Under the pieces are notes generated by a model, which did not search any database, was not told the DNA's origin, and worked only from the letters and a program-made list of their open reading frames with translations. DNA of 9,924 nt from an uncultured Prevotella sp. (GTDB taxonomy: Bacteria; Bacteroidota; Bacteroidia; Bacteroidales; Bacteroidaceae), in contig URLQ01000111.1 in NCBI GenBank assembly GCA_900548745.1, positions 1 to 9,924 of the forward strand, written 5' to 3'. Position 1 is the stretch's first letter; each line of letters begins with the position of its first letter. A program made the position numbers and the translations under genes. Below are positions 7,601 to 9,924 of this stretch, piece after piece.

Positions 7601-7837
7601 GGCACCTTCAAGTGGTTTGAGAATACTGACGACCCTACTTCTATTGCCATTGCTCCATGTGTGGAATATAAGGACAAGGGCAACGGCATACAGAGTGCCG
7701 GCGCTGTTTGTCTGCCGGAGACGAAGGTTGAGTCGGTATATACCATAAGCGGTCAGCGGGTTGATGCTCCTCGCCAGGGCGGAATGTATATCGTGAAATA
7801 TACCGACGGTACATGCCGCAAGATAATGTGGAAGTAG
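4688..7837 (+). CDS. Large secreted modular protein (chitobiase-C-like, Ig-like, choice-of-anchor J, PKD, C-terminal sorting tail)
   Basis: 1049 residues from ATG 4688; ATG 4694 (MKKNVLL...) gives a more typical signal peptide and may be the real start. In order: signal peptide 1-24 (ends MNAA); a beta-rich N-terminal domain, about 26-187; a chitobiase/hexosaminidase C-terminal-like domain, 196-276 (GTFDEAQTVEI, IFYTTDGSNP); a bacterial Ig-like segment, about 280-365; a second chitobiase-C-like domain, 370-456 (GTFDAPQEVTV, IWYST); a choice-of-anchor J (cleaved-adhesin-like) domain, about 472-622; PKD domains at about 630-702 and 728-795 (FRSLATGKPESLEW and FRDLSTGNPTEWNW); a beta domain, about 800-995; and a tail VYTISGQRV...GGMYIVKYTDG that resembles type IX secretion type A sorting domains. 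No catalytic domain is visible, so binding or adhesion is more likely than hydrolysis. The ligand is unknown. It is monocistronic, with its own promoter and a 3' hairpin. Confidence 0.85.
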   Translation: MIMKKNVLLIFSVLLSLLPQAMNAATWSFEWNTSKKDGGQGFYNFGASREDKDVYTTELNGLQWNASAVGTTLYAFTANMGQYIGSAGEPASSARLWTDGIVGKVTTVRVTARVQKPEYAGDISVTVNGTSYLCDEAASAALQSTEAQFVFTVNAADAQEGEVAIILNQTSEKKGPLYLRKIEIDYEKTQTGVMPPVFSPAAGTFDEAQTVEIKSSATVEAERTIFYTTDGSNPKQEGSTRKAYTEPLNIAETTTVKAVVLEGADYSDVVEAKYVIRKDPQLSFYKQNITLTSGDDGYADLLNPNKLSPIEYTSSQWDVCSVDDKGFLATSYVEYTQTVIITATFAGNEEYKQGEAKMFVTVEAKQPLKTPVVTPMGGTFDAPQEVTVTTDDENAVTIWYSTEAKDAEEFQDDYTKSTVVEGKTTSFIVDKSCTLYVMTRGYNQNSEVVTAQFVINEPLKADFTTESAATAYYDQEFDSAEEMSDWTVDNGWKLVNKKFGSIKADDVYSIAISYDAQKTGNAKLTSPELTIEEGSSVEFYAYFQAPFLIYGKWTFNVIDTETNESTTLLNAFDWAQDNSYTGPNWNKFSFGLAAYTGKKVKFVFDYPFGGEDLAIDGFRLVKTDPAAADEIHIFEGESITFRSLATGKPESLEWAFPGAETETSTEENPVVKYNVAGTYDVTLTVKRGEQTDKMERKHFVVVSQKAPTAQIGLPEEGYESPWVGVFVPTEVPVTFRDLSTGNPTEWNWVFQFADKETSTEQNPTVTFIKKGTVSVGLTAKNAAGQSNDVLQYAVQAGGAQYVWNISSEENKNLEKITLGWYGNYAGSNWLGIDKFAERYKAPLADATIDKVSVYFASVTAIDADYPVTLTVNAVAGNGEPGDVLASASVKASDLKYIDNDFLATDFTLDKTVNLKAGEGFFVVVGPFPNGSLDEAPYTSDDISIFCLRRGEGNKNTAWQLVEDQDETGAGLGTFKWFENTDDPTSIAIAPCVEYKDKGNGIQSAGAVCLPETKVESVYTISGQRVDAPRQGGMYIVKYTDGTCRKIMWK

Positions 7838-7876
7838 TTCTATAAAGTCAGATACAGAATGACTTACAGGAATGTT

Positions 7877-7914
7877 TCACCCGGCATAGTCCGCAACAGG
7901 ACTATGCCGGGTGA
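7877..7914 (+). terminator. Perfect 16-bp hairpin after the modular protein gene
   Basis: Arms 7877-7892 and 7899-7914 pair perfectly, GC-rich (ACCCGGCATAGTCC core), around a GCAACA loop, 39 bases after the stop codon. There is no T tract directly behind it (GTTGCAATAAAATG follows). It is placed as a terminator or a 3'-end stabilising structure, and it separates the gene from the toxin-antitoxin pair. Confidence 0.65.
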
Positions 7915-7989
7915 GTTGCAATAAAATGTCTTTTGCTTATTTTTTAGAAAAACAAACTATGTGGGAATCAATATCTCGATAATTATTTG

Positions 7990-7997
7990 TATATTTG
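7990..7997 (+). promoter_or_regulatory. Probable promoter -7 box of the mntA-hepT operon
   Basis: TATATTTG fits TAnnTTTG and lies about 31 bases before the mntA ATG. I find no good TTTG at the expected -33 distance, so the promoter may be weak or controlled by another factor. Confidence 0.5.
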
Positions 7998-8028
7998 CCA
8001 CATCATTATATAATAAAACAATTTGCGT

Positions 8029-8325
8029 ATGAGAAATCCTGACATTATAGAATTACTACGCAAGTATTTCAGTACTCAACCTGTGCTGAAAGCATGGTTG
8101 TTCGGCTCTTTCTCAAGAGGAGAAGAAACTCAAGATAGTGATGTTGATATTATTGTCTCCTTAGACAAAAGTAAACCAATAGGTCTGAAATTCTTTGGAA
8201 TGTGGAGCGATTTAGAAGAACTATTAGGTAGAAAGGTTGATTTGGTATCAGAAGGTACACTATTGCCTTTCGCTAAAGAGACAGCTGAACGAGATAAAAT
8301 CTTAGTGTATGAGAGAACGAATTAG
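8029..8325 (+). CDS. mntA: MntA-type minimal nucleotidyltransferase antitoxin
   Basis: 98 residues from ATG 8029; an upstream in-frame TTG at 8023 is possible but less likely. It is a minimal nucleotidyltransferase of the DNA polymerase beta superfamily. The signature GS-x10-DxD is complete: Gly26-Ser27 (LFGSFSRG), Asp38 and Asp40 (DSDVDIIV), with a third likely metal-binding Asp71 (KVDLV). In the characterised Shewanella system the antitoxin inactivates the HEPN toxin by transferring AMP units to a Tyr in the toxin motif; that Tyr is present in the partner here. The gene overlaps the toxin gene, so the two are translationally coupled with antitoxin first. Base composition is clearly more AT-rich than the modular protein gene upstream, which suggests acquisition by transfer. 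Confidence 0.93.
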   Translation: MRNPDIIELLRKYFSTQPVLKAWLFGSFSRGEETQDSDVDIIVSLDKSKPIGLKFFGMWSDLEELLGRKVDLVSEGTLLPFAKETAERDKILVYERTN

Positions 8326-8656
8326 AGATAAAAGTCGACTTGAACACATGCTTCAAGCTATAGAAAGAATCAAACGTTACACCCAAGGAAAGACTTTTGA
8401 TGATTTTATAGCTGATGATATGATGTACTATGCCGTAGTTAAAAATATCGAGATTCTTGGCGAAGCCTCTAATATGCTTACTGAAGAATTTCGAGATGCA
8501 CATCCCAACACTCCGTGGAAACAGGTAAATGGCATGCGAAATTATATTGTTCACGAGTATTTTCAAGTGGATAATAATGTAGTATGGGATGTTATAACAA
8601 GTGATCTTTCTCTCTTGGAAAAACAAATAACTGAATATATAAAGGAAGAACGATAA
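8309..8656 (+). CDS. hepT: HepT-type HEPN ribonuclease toxin
   Basis: 115 residues, all-alpha HEPN domain. The catalytic Rx4HxY motif is intact: Arg77-N-Y-I-V-His82-E-Tyr84 (GMRNYIVHEYF). Arg and His form the RNase site, and the Tyr corresponds to the residue AMPylated by MntA in characterised systems. The N-terminus RDKSRLEHMLQAIERI (6-21) is typical of HepT proteins and supports the ATG at 8309. That start lies inside the last codons of mntA, an overlap of 17 bp in another frame. The role is a growth-inhibiting RNase held inactive by its partner, in plasmid or island maintenance or phage defence. Both active sites look complete, so the pair is probably functional. Confidence 0.93.
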   Translation: MRERIRDKSRLEHMLQAIERIKRYTQGKTFDDFIADDMMYYAVVKNIEILGEASNMLTEEFRDAHPNTPWKQVNGMRNYIVHEYFQVDNNVVWDVITSDLSLLEKQITEYIKEER

Positions 8657-8710
8657 ATATAGGTCAAGTAAAGGGCTTCATTTATTGTTCTGTAAAGCAA
8701 TAATTATCCT

Positions 8711-8757
8711 TTCGCATGTTGCGAAGCAATGCTTCATCGGATATTCGATGAAGCATT
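8711..8757. repeat. Two adjacent hairpins after hepT
   Basis: A small stem TTCGCA / TGCGAA (8711-8716 with 8720-8725) is followed by a perfect 12-bp stem (8728-8739 with 8746-8757, loop GATATT). The second may end the mntA-hepT transcript, but only ATTATTATG follows it, so a Rho-independent terminator is not certain. Confidence 0.55.
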
Positions 8758-8849
8758 ATTATGAGTGCAACTGTTGCTATCCGTACCCGTTTTTCATCAG
8801 CCAGAGAAACACTTGAGGTTGTTCTTATTTGACGGCTACCATACAAAAA

Positions 8850-8913
8850 CATCCGGTGAACGGTGCTTTGATGCTCTCTTGCATCTCTGCCCGTCCATCG
8901 GATGACCTTTTTT
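8850..8913. terminator. Bidirectional terminator between convergent genes
   Basis: Outer arms 8850-8863 and 8891-8904 form 14 positions with one mismatch and one G-T pair. Inside, GATGC (8870-8874) pairs with GCATC (8881-8885) around TCTCTT. Six T residues follow on the plus strand (8908-8913), and five T residues follow the mirror side on the minus strand (8849-8845). It lies about 30 bases after the stop of the minus-strand gene and could serve both that gene and plus-strand readthrough from hepT. Confidence 0.75.
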
Positions 8914-8941
8914 AAGCTTAAGGATATTCGGAAATATTATC

Positions 8942-9924
8942 TTATTTCTTGATATTCACCACGTTGCCGGTAGCCTTGTCCTTGATGACATACAGTTTTC
9001 CGGCTGGTAGGATGTTGAACACGCCTTTACCTTCCGCTACGAACTTGCCATCTACGCTGTATACCTTTATATCGGCATTTTCCAGTCCGCCAGCAATCTG
9101 CATTCCATTGATGCCCGCTGTCATGAGCGTCACCTTGTTGGATGCCGCCGATTCGCCGTGTGTGTAGACCACCGTGACGAAGTATGTATGCTCAGCCACC
9201 GGAATCTGCTCGATGTCGGTGTAGCTGGTCTTGGAGGCGTCAACCTTTGCCACGAACTTGTTGTCGCGGTATATGTTGTAGGCAAGCGGTGTGGCATCGT
9301 AGTTTTTCACGCCGATATATGTGATGTCGTCGAGCATGAACATGAACTTGTCGTTTGACACGCAGCGGATAGCGAAATACTTAGCGCCCTCTGGTAGGTC
9401 TACGTTGACCTCCGTCCACTGTGTCTGCGGCGCTTCCCTCACATCGCCGATGCGCTGGAACGACTTGATGTTCTTGTCGGTCGATGAGTAGAGCACCTCG
9501 TAGTTCTCCAGTCCGTAGTTGCTCGATTCTGTCTTCACCCAGAACGATATTGTCTGTGCCGTTCCTGGCAGCTCAGGCGAAATCAGCCAGTCGTCGTTTG
9601 CCTTCTGGTATGCGCTGAAGCTTGCGAGATACTGTTTTCCAGTGTGTGGTGCGAGCATGTCCGCCTGCTGTGCTTCGGCATCCCAGTCTGTTGCCGTCGG
9701 GTTGAACACGATGTATGCAAATGGCTGTCCGTTGTTCGGGAATGTCGCTCCGCCGCCGAATCCGTATGTCTGTGCCTTGTCGCCGTCGTAGAGAGTCCAT
9801 GGCGAGAGTGCCTGGTATGTGAACGGGTCGTATTTCTCGAAGCTTTCGGTAACAGGCGCACCGTCGGCAATCTCCTCGGGGGCTGTCCATGAGAGCTTCA
9901 CGCCCTCGCCCTCAACGGCAACTG
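8942..9924 (-). CDS. Secreted choice-of-anchor J protein, C-terminal part (runs off the window)
   Basis: The frame is open from the window edge to the TAA at 8942, about 327 residues. The GTG at 9901 is internal (upstream it reads V-A-V-E-G-E-G), so the real start is outside. Numbering from that GTG: the end of a fibronectin III-like segment (VKLSWTAP); a choice-of-anchor J / cleaved-adhesin-like domain, about 18-200 (FEKYDPF, GKQYLASFSA, DDWLISPEL, ISFWVKT, FMLDDITYIG); a fibronectin III-like segment, about 203-262 (YNIYRDNKFVAKVDASKTSYTD in outline); and a C-terminal tail, about 265-319 (KVYSVDGKFV, GKLYVIKDKATGN), of the type IX sorting or Prevotella tail kind. It is likely exported and surface-bound or released. 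The domain type is shared with the protein at 4688-7837. Any catalytic domain would be upstream, outside the window. Confidence 0.85.
   Translation of the reverse strand, partial: VAVEGEGVKLSWTAPEEIADGAPVTESFEKYDPFTYQALSPWTLYDGDKAQTYGFGGGATFPNNGQPFAYIVFNPTATDWDAEAQQADMLAPHTGKQYLASFSAYQKANDDWLISPELPGTAQTISFWVKTESSNYGLENYEVLYSSTDKNIKSFQRIGDVREAPQTQWTEVNVDLPEGAKYFAIRCVSNDKFMFMLDDITYIGVKNYDATPLAYNIYRDNKFVAKVDASKTSYTDIEQIPVAEHTYFVTVVYTHGESAASNKVTLMTAGINGMQIAGGLENADIKVYSVDGKFVAEGKGVFNILPAGKLYVIKDKATGNVVNIKK

Noticed and set aside
7279..7746. 155-codon minus-strand frame
   Set aside because: Antisense shadow of the modular protein gene; low-complexity Ser/Pro/Val composition and no promoter.
9519..9892. 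Several overlapping frames on both strands near the window end
   Set aside because: The minus-strand frame 8942-9924 has clear domain signatures and a sorting-type tail; the others are shadows of this more GC-rich coding sequence.

Overview
The window looks like chromosomal DNA from a member of the Bacteroidales, most likely Prevotellaceae (gut Prevotella/Segatella-like). The evidence is that every promoter I can place has the Bacteroidetes form (-7 box TAnnTTTG, usually about 19 bp after a TTG/TTTG -33 box). No start codon needs a Shine-Dalgarno site. There is a hybrid two-component sensor with a periplasmic binding domain. Two large secreted proteins end in tails of the GQRV...GxYIVK kind common in this group. 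The assignment is inference; I could run no search.

Layout. 1-93: 3' part of a tRNA-Val (anticodon TAC) and a strong terminator. 115-2924: one hybrid two-component gene (sugar-binding-protein-like sensor, membrane segment, histidine kinase, receiver, AraC regulator) cut in two by a single in-frame TGA at 1053-1055; the reading frame is otherwise intact over about 2.7 kb. 2931-3601: about 670 bp without genes, holding a tandem array of four 22-bp dyad units, a possible terminator and overlapping inverted repeats. 3602-4299 (minus): a terminator and a small surface-type lipoprotein. 4300-4687: the divergent intergenic region, with two tandem 77-bp repeats, each with a promoter whose -33 box lies inside an inverted repeat, and the promoter of the next gene. 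4688-7837 (plus): a 1049-residue secreted modular protein (chitobiase-C-terminal-like, Ig-like, choice-of-anchor J, two PKD, sorting tail), then a perfect 16-bp hairpin. 7990-8656 (plus): a MntA/HepT toxin-antitoxin pair of visibly lower GC. 8657-8941: two hairpins and a bidirectional terminator. 8942-9924 (minus): the C-terminal part of a second secreted choice-of-anchor J protein, running off the window.

How the genes relate. The window is not one operon. The sensor has no transport or polysaccharide-utilisation genes beside it here, so its target is unknown. The lipoprotein and the two modular proteins are probable envelope or surface products. The toxin-antitoxin pair sits between two convergent surface-protein genes and behind hairpins on both sides, as expected for a cassette inserted at a transcriptionally quiet spot. 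The observations most worth checking are the TGA-interrupted sensor, the 77-bp promoter repeats with a compensatory base change, and the 22-bp dyad array. I did not find a clearly new multi-gene system.
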